The notes under the pieces are model-generated. The model was given only the letters and a program-made list of their open reading frames with translations, did no database searches and was not told the DNA's origin. Position numbers and translations under genes: made by a program. Positions 1-8,554 of a stretch of DNA of 10,810 nucleotides are shown piece by piece. Source of the stretch: Deinococcus arcticus (lineage in GTDB: Bacteria; Deinococcota; Deinococci; Deinococcales; Deinococcaceae); the NCBI RefSeq assembly GCF_003028415.1, contig NZ_PYSV01000040.1:1-10810 (forward strand), read 5' to 3'. The number at the start of each line of letters is the position of its first letter. Within the stretch, counting starts at the first letter, position 1.

Positions 1-35
1 GCGGAACTCTGGAAAATGCGCGGTGAAGCAGCGCG

Positions 36-1526
36 TCAGCTTGGCGAGGACATCGGGTGACGCGTCCTGTTCTCGCGTGTCAGCCGAAATTTTTCAAGCC
101 CTGCCGGAAAGTGTCGGGTACTGAGGTGGGCGTGAAGGAGAGCGCGCTCCTCACATTGCCACAGACTGCCATTGATGAAATCCACCAAATCCACATGTGA
201 TTGAAGCGCATAAATCAGTTCGTTGGCGTTCGGGTCATCTCCTTCATATCCATCACGTCCTGAGCGGGAGTACACGAACAGGTTGAGGGCCTGACCGGTA
301 TAGCTCAGATAATCCTCCGCTGATCGCAACGACTCACCCAGATGTTTCTGCGCCTGAGGGCCAGGAATGTCCTTGGAGCGGCTCATGATGTGCCCCAGTT
401 CTGCGGCGTATCTGCTGTGAATGTCCGAGGCGGTCGGGGGATGATTGCGCATGGAGAGCAGGTACACGTTCGGGGTGCCGCGCCAGAATTCACCCTGTTC
501 GTAGCGCGCTTTTTTTGGCCCAAGAAGCCGATAGCGCCACCCTATCCTGGGCTGATTGAGGAGTGTCGTCAGCGCATTGCTGAGCATGGTGGTGACGGTC
601 GTCAATGACATTGGCGCCCCCTCCCCCTTGCCTTCTGGATCAAGCGAAATCAAATCGTGGTCGAATGAATCGGGGCCACCCTCTACTCGGTTGACGGAGC
701 GGGCAATCAGGTTTTCAAGCCTTTGCCACTGGCGCAGCGCTGAGCGCCTGCTCTCGTAATACTCATCTTCGAAGATCAACTTCCGCCCATCTAACTTCAT
801 CAGGGCTGGAGGCACGAGGATATCCGTGGCCACTGACATGGGCGAATTCAGGAAGTCGTCGATCAATTCCCGAGTCGAGATCAGATTTCCATTTGACATC
901 AGGCGGAAATGCATCTGGAAGACCCCGTTCTGGTGAACGGTCAGGGACGGGTAAAGCCTGATGTGCTTGCCCGCCGTCTTGAGCTCACAAGGCTCCAGGA
1001 ACGCCCTGAAATAGAGCAGCTCCTTCGCCACCATTGGACTCACGTAATGATGCTCGAAAAACCTCATCTGTGCGGCGTGGAGGGCAGACTGCATTTGATA
1101 GGGCCCCAGCCCCTCGGGAAACGTGAACGCGGCCGTGCGCGGCCTGACGAATGGCTCCCGATGGATGTCGAAGGGCTCAGCGTGAATGGACTGAGAGTTC
1201 CAGATGAGAAAGCCTTCGGAGTAATGCGAGACGACGGCCAGACCCGACTGAACGACATCAGCCGCCAGTTGCATGAAATGGTCATGTTGAATGGCACCCG
1301 TGAAGTAGGTGGTGTAGGCAAAGATGATGTCCCAGTCCAACCAGATCAGCACGTCAACGGTGCTTTTACCCAGGCTGACCGACAGTGGACGAAAAACGTC
1401 CAGGGACCGCTCATTGAAGATGGAGGGACACACTCCCTGTGGTCTGATGAACGTCAATGTTTTGGTGTGCAGCCCGGCAGAGACCGCGTACCTCTCCACT
1501 TGCGGGACATGGTTGAAACGGGACAC
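36..1526 (-). CDS. Hypothetical protein, 496 aa, no recognised family
   Basis: I do not recognise this protein. It reads as one uninterrupted frame from a GTG at 1526 to a TGA at 36-38. It has no obvious signal peptide and no long hydrophobic run. It is rich in aromatic and charged residues, as in a soluble globular protein. The middle (residues about 190-240) has an alternating hydrophobic pattern that could be beta strands (IRLYPSLTVHQNGVFQMHF), followed by a more helical half. The start is chosen because the minus strand carries TATGCT followed by six bases and then GTG, which suits a leaderless transcript; there is no Shine-Dalgarno. The gene is divergent from the 5'-nucleotidase, and only 35 bases lie beyond its stop, so its downstream partner is unknown. 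A long open frame on the opposite strand overlaps it, but the minus-strand product has the more protein-like composition. Confidence 0.7.
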   Translation of the reverse strand: MSRFNHVPQVERYAVSAGLHTKTLTFIRPQGVCPSIFNERSLDVFRPLSVSLGKSTVDVLIWLDWDIIFAYTTYFTGAIQHDHFMQLAADVVQSGLAVVSHYSEGFLIWNSQSIHAEPFDIHREPFVRPRTAAFTFPEGLGPYQMQSALHAAQMRFFEHHYVSPMVAKELLYFRAFLEPCELKTAGKHIRLYPSLTVHQNGVFQMHFRLMSNGNLISTRELIDDFLNSPMSVATDILVPPALMKLDGRKLIFEDEYYESRRSALRQWQRLENLIARSVNRVEGGPDSFDHDLISLDPEGKGEGAPMSLTTVTTMLSNALTTLLNQPRIGWRYRLLGPKKARYEQGEFWRGTPNVYLLSMRNHPPTASDIHSRYAAELGHIMSRSKDIPGPQAQKHLGESLRSAEDYLSYTGQALNLFVYSRSGRDGYEGDDPNANELIYALQSHVDLVDFINGSLWQCEERALLHAHLSTRHFPAGLEKFRLTRENRTRHPMSSPS

Positions 1527-1538
1527 AGCGTCAGCATA
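1527..1538 (-). promoter_or_regulatory. Candidate leaderless -10 element for the 496-aa gene
   Basis: On the minus strand TATGCT (1533-1538) is followed by GACGCT and then the GTG start. That spacing would place transcription initiation at or next to the start codon. No good -35 hexamer is seen. This is pattern-based only. Confidence 0.4.
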
Positions 1539-1833
1539 GGACTGAGCGCGACGCAGTGGACGTGGTTTACGCGAGAGGAGCGACGGTTGACGTCAGAGGG
1601 CCAGGCCATTGCGCCAAGCGACAAGGCGCGATGTGCCTTGTCCATCCCACGTCTCTGGACGGACGACAGGTGCATCAACTGGCCCTCCGCCTGCGCGCTG
1701 GATCATGACCAGCCACCCCGGGAGGGCCACCAGGAGTGCTGGACTGGGCCACTGCCAATACGCTGTTCGCCCTTTGAATTGGCATGTGGGCCGCCGAGCA
1801 GGTCGCGGTGCACAGCGCCTGACGCCAGATTCT

Positions 1834-1847
1834 TATACTGGTGGCCC
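1834..1847 (+). promoter_or_regulatory. Candidate leaderless -10 element for the 5'-nucleotidase gene
   Basis: TATACT at 1834-1839 lies eight bases before the ATG at 1848, and no Shine-Dalgarno is present in between. This fits a leaderless mRNA starting near the A of the ATG. No convincing -35 is visible. The rest of the 1527-1847 intergenic stretch (321 bases) shows no gene that I can support. Confidence 0.55.
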
Positions 1848-3410
1848 ATGACCCGCTTCTCACTGGCCCTGTTGACCACAGCCCTCCTGAGCAGCGCCTA
1901 CGCCGCGCCGCTGACGGTGACCGTGCTGCACACCGACGACCTGCACGGGCGCCTGGAGCCCACCAAGATCGGCGACAACCTGTACGGCGGTTACGCCCGG
2001 CAGGCCACACTGGTGAAGCAGTTCAGCGCACAGGACCCAAACCCCCTGGTCCTGTCGGGCGGCGACACCTTCCAGGGCACACTGTTCTACAACGTGTACA
2101 AGGGTCTGGCCGACGTTCTGTTCATGAACCTGATGGGCTACGACGCCATGGCGGTGGGCAACCATGAGTTCGACGATGGTCCAGAGGCGCTGGCCAAGTT
2201 CGCGGAGCGGGCCACCTTTCCGCTGCTGGCCGCGAACCTGGACGTCACGGCCGAGCCCCTGCTCAAAGACCGGATTAGACCCTATGCCGTGATGACCGTC
2301 GGCGGGCAGCAGGTGGGCGTGATCGGCGCCGTGACGCCGGACCTGCCGCAGATCAGTTCGCCTGGCCCGAACGTGAAAATGCTCGAATTGATGGCGAGCC
2401 TGCGCAACAGTGTCAGCGCACTGCAGGCCCAGGGCGTCAACAAGATCTTTCTGGTCTCGCACCTGGGGTACACCCTGGAGCAGGAGGTGGCGCGGACCGT
2501 CTCCGGCATTGACGTGATTGTTGGTGGGCACTCGCACACCCTGCTGGGCACCTTCACCAACAAGGACTTCCCGGCCAGCGAGGGGCCGTACCCAACCATT
2601 CTGCCGAACCCGGACGGCAACCGGACCCTGCTGGTGGCAGCGTGGGAGTGGGGCAAAGTGCTGGGGCGCCTGAAAGTGACCTTCAATGACAGCGGTGCGG
2701 TCGAAAGCTGGGAGGGGAACCCCGTGCCCGTCACCGCTGACATCGCTGAAGACCCCACCGCCAAGCGCATGGTGGAGACGCTGACCGTGCCGATTGCGAA
2801 CCTGCGCCAACGGGTGATCGGGCAAACCACGCGCGGCCTGAACGGCAACCGGGAGATCGTGCGCCGGCGCGAGAGCACCATGGCGAACGTGCTGGCCGAC
2901 GCCGCGCTGGCCGCCGCGCAGAATGCTGGCGCACAACTCGCGTTCGTGAATGGCGGTGGCGTGCGGGCCAGCATCAACGCTGGCCCGATTACCTTTGACG
3001 AGGCCATCACGGTGCAGCCATTCGGCAACACCCTGACGGTTCTGACCCTGACGGGGACCCAGATCAAGGCGGCACTGGAACACGGCGTGGCCACCTGGAG
3101 TGAGAACAAGGGGCAGTTCCTGCATGTCAGCCGCGGCGTGAGTTACACCTTTGACCTGGGGCGCCCAGCGGGCAGCCGCGTGACGGCCGTGACCTTGAAC
3201 GGCCAGCCGCTCGTCGACGCCCAAGCCTACAAGGTGGCCATGAACAACTTCACGGCGGGTGGAGGGGACGGGTTCACGATGTTTCAGGGTGCGCCCCGCC
3301 TGGACACGGGGACGCTGGACGTGGACATCCTGGTGCGTTACCTGCAGGGGCAGCCTGCGGTGGACGCTGAGCCAGAAGGCCGTATCGTGATTCTCAACGA
3401 GCCCAAGTAA
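1848..3410 (+). CDS. Secreted 5'-nucleotidase / 2',3'-cyclic-nucleotide phosphodiesterase-type enzyme
   Basis: A 520-aa member of the UshA/CpdB/YfkN-type 5'-nucleotidase family, which hydrolyses extracellular or periplasmic nucleotides to nucleosides and phosphate. A signal peptide is clear (residues 1 to about 19, MTRFSLALLTTALLSSAYA, then AP). The N-terminal metallophosphatase domain carries the two-metal ligands in order: D31-x-H33 in TDDLHG, GGD at 71-73, GNHE at 104-107, H205 in VSHLG, and GGHSH at 226-230. The C-terminal substrate-binding domain shows NGGGVR (368-373), QPFGN (390-394) and GGGDGF (471-476). Length and domain order are normal and the gene looks intact. The ATG at 1848 is preferred because the signal peptide starts there and a -10 box lies just upstream; the frame stays open further upstream but that part is antisense to another gene. 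The usual N of the HTNDxHG motif is D30 here. Exact substrate preference cannot be read from sequence. Confidence 0.94.
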   Translation: MTRFSLALLTTALLSSAYAAPLTVTVLHTDDLHGRLEPTKIGDNLYGGYARQATLVKQFSAQDPNPLVLSGGDTFQGTLFYNVYKGLADVLFMNLMGYDAMAVGNHEFDDGPEALAKFAERATFPLLAANLDVTAEPLLKDRIRPYAVMTVGGQQVGVIGAVTPDLPQISSPGPNVKMLELMASLRNSVSALQAQGVNKIFLVSHLGYTLEQEVARTVSGIDVIVGGHSHTLLGTFTNKDFPASEGPYPTILPNPDGNRTLLVAAWEWGKVLGRLKVTFNDSGAVESWEGNPVPVTADIAEDPTAKRMVETLTVPIANLRQRVIGQTTRGLNGNREIVRRRESTMANVLADAALAAAQNAGAQLAFVNGGGVRASINAGPITFDEAITVQPFGNTLTVLTLTGTQIKAALEHGVATWSENKGQFLHVSRGVSYTFDLGRPAGSRVTAVTLNGQPLVDAQAYKVAMNNFTAGGGDGFTMFQGAPRLDTGTLDVDILVRYLQGQPAVDAEPEGRIVILNEPK

Positions 3411-3421
3411 ACAGGACAAAC

Positions 3422-3471
3422 GGCGCCCCCAATGGGCGCCGCTGCATGAAAGCCTGACCCGTGTCAGGCTT
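3422..3471 (+). terminator. Tandem hairpins after the 5'-nucleotidase gene
   Basis: Two adjacent perfect inverted repeats follow the TAA at 3408-3410. The first is GGCGCCC/GGGCGCC (3422-3428 and 3434-3440) with a 5-nt loop. The second is AAGCCTGAC/GTCAGGCTT (3450-3458 and 3463-3471) with a 4-nt loop, followed by TCTTCAG. The thymine tract is weak, but position and stem strength fit a terminator. Confidence 0.6.
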
Positions 3472-3556
3472 CTTCAGTGTACAGGTGAGGTGAACGCCCG
3501 ACGGCCACGCCACCCCCAGTGTGGTCGGCACAACGGGTCGCCTGCAGTCCGCACCG

Positions 3557-3596
3557 GCAGCAGAGGCCAGGGGAAGACTCCTCTGGCCTCTGCTGC
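3557..3596. terminator. 17-bp hairpin between the nucleotidase and transposon genes
   Basis: Bases 3557-3573 pair with 3580-3596 around a 6-nt loop, with one G-T wobble. The stem is GCAGCAGAGGCCAG with CTGGCCTCTGCTGC plus an inner extension. It lies between two convergent genes and could stop transcription from either side, although neither side has a strong thymine tract. It could instead be a structural repeat. The remaining bases of 3411-3690 hold no gene that I can support. Confidence 0.5.
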
Positions 3597-3690
3597 TGTT
3601 CAGGTCAACAGGGGGCCGAAGGGGACGCTTCCGTGGGTGGGGGTGGTTTAAGGAAGCTGCTACCAAGCGCAAAGTGAAGGCTTTCCCGAG

Positions 3691-4397
<707 letters not shown>

Positions 4398-4401
<4 letters not shown>

Positions 4402-7370
4402 GCGTCCACCTCGACCTCCAGCTTGAGCCTGCGAGTCAGGTCCAGTTTGAACTCCCCGTATGGGTTGATGTGGTGGTGCATCAGGGGCGACAGGGCACGC
4501 CAGTCCTCGGCGGTCATCCGCTGCCGCCACGTCTCGCTGCCCAGCACTCGCTGGATCATCAGGGTGTTGACGTACACCAGGCTGTTTTGCAGCAGTTGCA
4601 GCGCCAGCATGGAGATTTCCTGCGCTTCGAGGTTGTTGGTGCTGATCTCCCCGCCCTTGCCGAAGAAGATGAAGTTGGTCGTGCCATTCCAAGTTTCAAT
4701 GACGTTCAGCCCCTCGTGAATCTCCCGGCGCACCTCCTCCCGGTGCAGGTACTCGCAGACGAAGATGGTCCGCAGCACCTTCCCCAGTTCGCACAGGGCT
4801 GCGTAGGTCGGGTGCTGGGCGTTGGCCCGGGTGAAGCGTTGCAGGATGGCCTCGGGGTCGGCCAGCCCCAGACGCAGTGCCGTCGCGTACTTGACCATCG
4901 GCTCGTACTGCTGCCGGATGAGGTCCCAGCGGATCGACCGCTGTGCCTGCACAGCGGCCAAGTTCGGCACCTGAGCCGCGAACGCCATATTCGGCAGGTA
5001 CAGCCGCTGATGGGCGATGTCCGCCAGACGGGGCATCAGTTTGAACCCCAGCAGGTGGGTGAAGGCGAAGCCCGGCTCGCTCTGCCCGTGGGTGTCTACA
5101 TAGTTCTTCTCGACAGACAGCGAGGTGCAGTGGCGCAGGACCCCCTCGATCATGGCCGCCACTTCTGAAGAGGAGCAGGACTTCATGCTGGAGTAGATGC
5201 TACTGGCACGTCTCTCGACGTGCCAGTAGATCATCACCCCATCCCCGCCGTACCGGATGGACCGCTGCGTCCGCAGGTTCCCGTCCCAGGCGGCGTATTT
5301 CTTGGCATCACTGGCGCAACTGGTGGTCCCCTCGCCCCAGATGTCCGGGCGGCGCGCGGCCAGCGTGGCGTTCACGACTGCGGCGTTCGCCGCCCGCAGC
5401 GCGTCACGGTGGATGTAGTGCCGCCGGACGTACTTCAGATCCGAGTACCCGACCCCGTCCTGCCCGGCGGCCACCCGCTTCAGTCCTGTGTTCGTCCCCA
5501 GGCCGTACAGGCACAGCAGCAAGCGCTGCTGGAGCTGGTCACGGGGCATGTTCTCGCGCGTCATGAAGCTCTTGAAGTGCGGGGTAATCCCCGCACGCCG
5601 GTCCACCTCGACCAGGACATCGAGCAACTGGGTGTTCCAGAACTGCCGCCCCACCTCACCCTTCACCGTGTCGTAGAAGGGCGGGTCCGGCTGCCGGGTC
5701 AGGGGCGTGACCACGAAGCGGCCCCCGTCCCGCGCGACCACCCGCACGCCGGGATTCTTCGGCAGGCCGTCGTGCAGCATCACCAGGGCGTCCTTGAGCT
5801 GCTGCTCCAGACCCTGCACGAAGGTATCCACCTCCTGCGGCTGTCTGAGCGCCTGGAAGTAGCTTTCTTTCCTGGCTTCGAAGTCCTGGGGCAGGTCCTT
5901 GTCGGGGTCGCGGTACTTGTCGGCCCCGATCACCCAGATTTCGCGGGACCGCAAAGCGTCCCGCAGCGCGGACAGGACGCACAGCTCGTAATTCACGCGG
6001 TTGACCCGCATTCCACCATCCGGCCCCCGTTCGAGAATCAGGTCACGGATGTTCCGGTCGATCACGCCACCGACCGGGATGTGTTCCTCGTACGGATAGA
6101 TTCTCGCGTTGCTGTCCACATATCGCCCCAGCAGGCCCAGGGCGTCAATCACCGGCTGATGCCGGTGATTGTTGGACCGGAACGACAGCTCGGTGAGCAG
6201 CCAGGGGATCATCCGGCGGTAGTGGCTGCGGTAGGTGCCGCGCACGATGGTGTGGACCTGCTGCCGGAAGCCTCCCTTCTCCTTGTACTCGCGTAACAGA
6301 TCACGCAGGGTCTGCTCGTCCACGACGGGGAACAGCACCTCGCGCACTGTGCCGTCGGGATTGCCCAGTGCGGCCTCCAGCAACCGCTCCAGAATGCGGT
6401 CCTTGTTGTGGACCCGCCGGAACTCGGCCACGAAGTTCCGCTCCACCCGCCGCTCGGCCTTAACGTTGATGTGGTGGACCATGTCCACCAGATGCGTGAC
6501 CAGGGCGTCGGTCAGTTCTGTCATGCGGGCGACGCAGAAGGCCGCGAGCAGCGTGAGACGCACGGACGGGGTCTGGGCACGAAAGTGGCTGGGGGACTCA
6601 TTGGAGGCCCGCTCGCGGTAACGGGTCAGGACGTGGGGGGCCACGTCCGCGAAGAGGGCCTGGGGGAGCTGCAACCGACGGAGCAGGCGGAGCTTCTCGA
6701 TCTGCTCTTCCACGCTCTCCACGCCGCGTTTCTCCGAGTTGGTCCGCAGGTTTTGCAGGGCTGAACTACGAGGGCCTTGGCCCTCGTGGTCTTCCGGCTG
6801 GTCTTCCTCCAGCGCCGTCGGCCTCAGCAGCGCCTCCAGCCCTGCCCGGTGTTCGGTACTCAAGCGGTTGTGGATGGTCTGGCACAGGCGCAGGTCATAG
6901 TGCCGTTCCGCCGCGTCCACGAACCGCTGGAGCCGCCCGGGGCTGGGGGGCTCGATCCCGTTTTCGCGGAGCCAGCGCAGAGCAGCTTCGGTCACAGCCC
7001 CGGAGCGGGTCTCGTGCGGAACAACGGACTGGCTCAGCCAGTCCGTCAGCGTGCCCGCATCCTCGGTGGTGAACTCGCGGAACCCACAGAACGCCCGGAT
7101 GTCCTGACGCTGGTAGCTGCTGTTGCGGCTGCGCCAGTTGAAGTCCCGGTACTCGTCGGTCGCCACGCCGACCTGCCGGGCGACGTACTCGACGACGGCT
7201 TCGGGCACCTCATGGGTGTTGTAGGGGAAACGGCCCTCGTGCTGGAAGGCCTTGAGCATGACGGCGAAGCCCAAGCGGGTGGGGCCGGTCTTGTTCCGCA
7301 GCAGGTCGGTCTCGGTGGGCAGCAGCGTCCAGGTGTCGATGAGTTCGTCGATGGTCCAGCGCTGCTGCAT
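4398..7370 (-). CDS. tnpA: Tn3-family DDE transposase
   Basis: A full-length transposase of 990 aa, the usual size for Tn3 TnpA, which carries out replicative transposition on 38-40 bp terminal repeats. The N-terminal part (residues 1 to about 165, starting [14 protein letters not shown]) matches the DUF4158-type DNA-binding region. The C-terminal catalytic region (about 570-960) contains the expected triad: D688 in [11 protein letters not shown]759 in [10 protein letters not shown], and E908 in [12 protein letters not shown], followed by the typical [23 protein letters not shown] segment. These correspond to the known D689, D765 and E895 of Tn3. The ATG at 7370 is chosen because GGGAGG lies four bases upstream and the length then fits the family; an in-frame extension to 7661 would run through the terminal repeat and is rejected. 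No frameshift or stop is seen, so the protein looks functional. It overlaps the recombinase gene by 4 bp. Confidence 0.96.
5200..5229. repeat. Perfect 12-bp inverted repeat inside tnpA
   Basis: CTACTGGCACGT (5200-5211) and ACGTGCCAGTAG (5218-5229) are perfectly complementary around a 6-nt loop. The repeat lies in the tnpA segment encoding [15 protein letters not shown], between the first and second catalytic aspartates. It may be chance within coding sequence or a regulatory mRNA hairpin. Confidence 0.6.
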
Positions 7371-7385
7371 GGAGCCTCCCTGAAA

Positions 7386-7415
7386 AAGTGCCGGGAATCG
7401 GCAGTGACGGTACTT
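7386..7415. promoter_or_regulatory. Candidate tyrosine-recombinase site A (inverted AAGTRCCG pair)
   Basis: AAGTGCCG (7386-7393) and CGGTACTT (7408-7415) are imperfect inverted arms. Counted as 11-bp arms they flank an 8-bp centre (7397-7404), a geometry seen in tyrosine-recombinase core sites. The site lies 16 bp upstream of the tnpA start and overlaps the leader, so recombinase binding could also repress the operon. Confidence 0.5.
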
Positions 7416-7488
7416 CCACGGGAGGGCCAGCCGCCGTGGGTGCGTGTTGTAGGGCAACCGCAGCGTACACCTCACCTCACAGCGGAGG

Positions 7489-7520
7489 AAGTACCGATGC
7501 CAGAGTGCAATTCGGCACTT
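7489..7520. promoter_or_regulatory. Candidate tyrosine-recombinase site B, mirror image of site A
   Basis: AAGTACCG (7489-7496) and CGGCACTT (7513-7520) form a second inverted pair, 32 bp overall. The inner arms of A and B share a 10-bp perfect inverted match, CGGTACTTCC (7408-7417) against GGAAGTACCG (7487-7496). The outer arm of B overlaps the inner end of the terminal repeat by three bases. The roughly 70 bp between A and B also hold a CCACGG/CCGTGG dyad (7416-7421 and 7434-7439). Confidence 0.5.
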
Positions 7521-7556
7521 AGTGTGCCCGATTTGTTGTTGCAATCGTAGGACCCC
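7518..7556. repeat. Right terminal inverted repeat of the Tn3-family transposon, 39 bp
   Basis: Read inward on the minus strand it starts GGGGTCCTACG and ends CACACTAAG. The GGGG start, the TAAG end and the length of about 38 bp are the standard Tn3-family terminal signature. It lies about 150 bp upstream of tnpA. Outside it the flanking pentamer is GTTTG (7557-7561), the expected position of one copy of a 5-bp target duplication. Confidence 0.85.
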
Positions 7557-7754
7557 GTTTGGGGCTTGGCTGAGCCTGGCTGGGGAGCGTCTGAGGGGGC
7601 CGTTTCTAGCTTTCGGGTGACGAGGAATGCTTTTGCTCGATGACGAGACGTTCTTAGACAAGCCGTCCTCCTCAGAATGCAGAGGACGTGGTGGTCAATG
7701 TGCCAACCGAGATAAGCGGCAGAACGTCGTCCGTAGCTTCTCAGCCCCAAACGG
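7555..7754. repeat. Separated inverted repeat flanking about 175 bp of non-coding DNA
   Basis: CCGTTTGGGGCT (7555-7566) is the exact reverse complement of AGCCCCAAACGG (7743-7754). The match continues as CTGAG/CTCAG after a short insertion. The enclosed DNA has no gene that I can support. On the minus strand one frame around 7660-7750 reads LRSYGRRSAAYLGW, loosely like the C-terminal GRR motif of some IS4-type transposases, too weak to call. It may be a small non-autonomous element or IS debris. Confidence 0.4.
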
Positions 7755-7787
7755 CGTTTGTCAGGGATTGAGGATGCCCCTTCTAAT

Positions 7788-8474
7788 TTACTTTCCGCCG
7801 ACAAGTCCGAAGGCGGCTGCGGCGCGCTGCAATTCCATCACGGCCCGTTGCTCGTCCAGATTCACCACATTGACTTTAAGGAAAGTGTCTTGCGTTCGGT
7901 ACTGCGCTTCGCAGGAGCGATGCACAGCGCGCCGAAGCAGCGGGTAATCCTCCACGACGATGTTCACAGCGTTGCAAGAGCTGAAAATTGTTCCCGTTGC
8001 CCAGGAGCGGCGGTTGAAGGACGCACGGTCAAGTTGCCCTTCGTAAGAGGCAAGGGCGGCAGGTGTACCCGACCATCGCCCTACGAGAATCGCAATGGCC
8101 GTGCCCTGTTCAGCGCTGGCCGGTGGTCGAGGAGTGGAACGAGTGTACAGCAGCAGGGCGGCTGGGGAGCGGGTGTCGTCCTGGCGGACCGCCCGCTCGA
8201 CAAGTGCCTGTGTGGTCGTCCAGGTACCCAGCAGTTTGTAGCCGCTTGGTGCTGGGGGCGGGAGCCGCAAGCGCAGCAGGTTGCTTGCGGCCTGGGGCGT
8301 GCCCGTAGTGAAGTTCCGGCTCAAGTCCGGGTAGGGGCTGGCAAACATCGCGTACATGAGGCTGTCGAAGCTCAGGGTACGTGCAGCTGCGTCACCGCTT
8401 TGTGCGTGAACGGGTAGCGCCACCAAAGAGTTGAGCAGGCTGGCGGTGAGCCAACGGCGGTGAACGGGGGACAT
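7788..8474 (-). CDS. Hypothetical exported protein, 228 aa
   Basis: I do not recognise the family. Starting at the ATG at 8474 the protein begins MSPVHRRWLTASLLNSLVALPVHAQS: positive residues, a hydrophobic stretch and a probable signal-peptidase site after VHA, so export is likely. The mature part is alanine- and arginine-rich and contains two cysteines (SSCNAV and HRSCEA), about 25 residues apart, that could form a disulphide. It ends in a helical, acidic/basic tail. The 8474 start is preferred because the signal peptide begins there. An ATG at 8492 would add six residues, and a GTG at 8528 falls inside a terminator-like hairpin and is unlikely. No Shine-Dalgarno is visible at any of these starts. 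It lies about 80 bp downstream of the phosphodiester-glycosidase gene on the same strand, so it may be a read-through operon partner or have its own leaderless promoter. Confidence 0.65.
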   Translation of the reverse strand: MSPVHRRWLTASLLNSLVALPVHAQSGDAAARTLSFDSLMYAMFASPYPDLSRNFTTGTPQAASNLLRLRLPPPAPSGYKLLGTWTTTQALVERAVRQDDTRSPAALLLYTRSTPRPPASAEQGTAIAILVGRWSGTPAALASYEGQLDRASFNRRSWATGTIFSSCNAVNIVVEDYPLLRRAVHRSCEAQYRTQDTFLKVNVVNLDEQRAVMELQRAAAAFGLVGGK

Positions 8475-8505
8475 GAAAGCAGTGTTTAGCATGGTAATGA
8501 GAGTC

Positions 8506-8534
8506 GCGCCTGTGCCCTTTGAGGGCACAGGCGC
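8506..8534 (-). terminator. 12-bp perfect hairpin between the NAGPA-type gene and the exported-protein gene
   Basis: GCGCCTGTGCCC (8506-8517) and GGGCACAGGCGC (8523-8534) pair perfectly around TTTGA. The hairpin lies 20 bp after the stop of the minus-strand gene at 8555. In the direction of transcription it is followed by GACTCTCATT, with only a few thymines. It is probably a terminator or attenuator limiting read-through into the next gene. Confidence 0.65.
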
Positions 8535-8554
8535 AACCGTGGAACCAGAGAGAA

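Noticed and set aside
909..1847. Open frame of about 313 codons in phase with and upstream of the 5'-nucleotidase on the plus strand
   Set aside because: It is antisense to the 496-aa gene for most of its length and lacks protein-like composition; the signal peptide and -10 box place the true start at 1848.
3478..3500. GGTGAGGTGAACGC resembling GGTGAGGTGTACGC (minus strand, near 7464-7478)
   Set aside because: 13 of 14 bases match, but the flanks are unrelated; probably chance or a low-complexity GGTGAGGTG motif rather than a second transposon end.
3611..3652. GGGGGCCGAAG...TTTAAG as the left terminal repeat of the transposon
   Set aside because: Only the outer 11 positions are similar (8 of 11) and the last bases end in TAAG with a 3-bp length difference; the middle does not match and there is no target duplication, so it is mentioned only as a weak possibility.
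7371..7661. 97-codon N-terminal extension of the transposase to a start at 7661
   Set aside because: It would translate through the terminal inverted repeat and beyond the element; the GGGAGG and the family length support the ATG at 7370.
7660..7750. Minus-strand peptide LRSYGRRSAAYLGW as a transposase remnant
   Set aside because: It is reminiscent of a GRR motif near the C-terminus of some IS4-type transposases, but too short and lacking catalytic residues to annotate.
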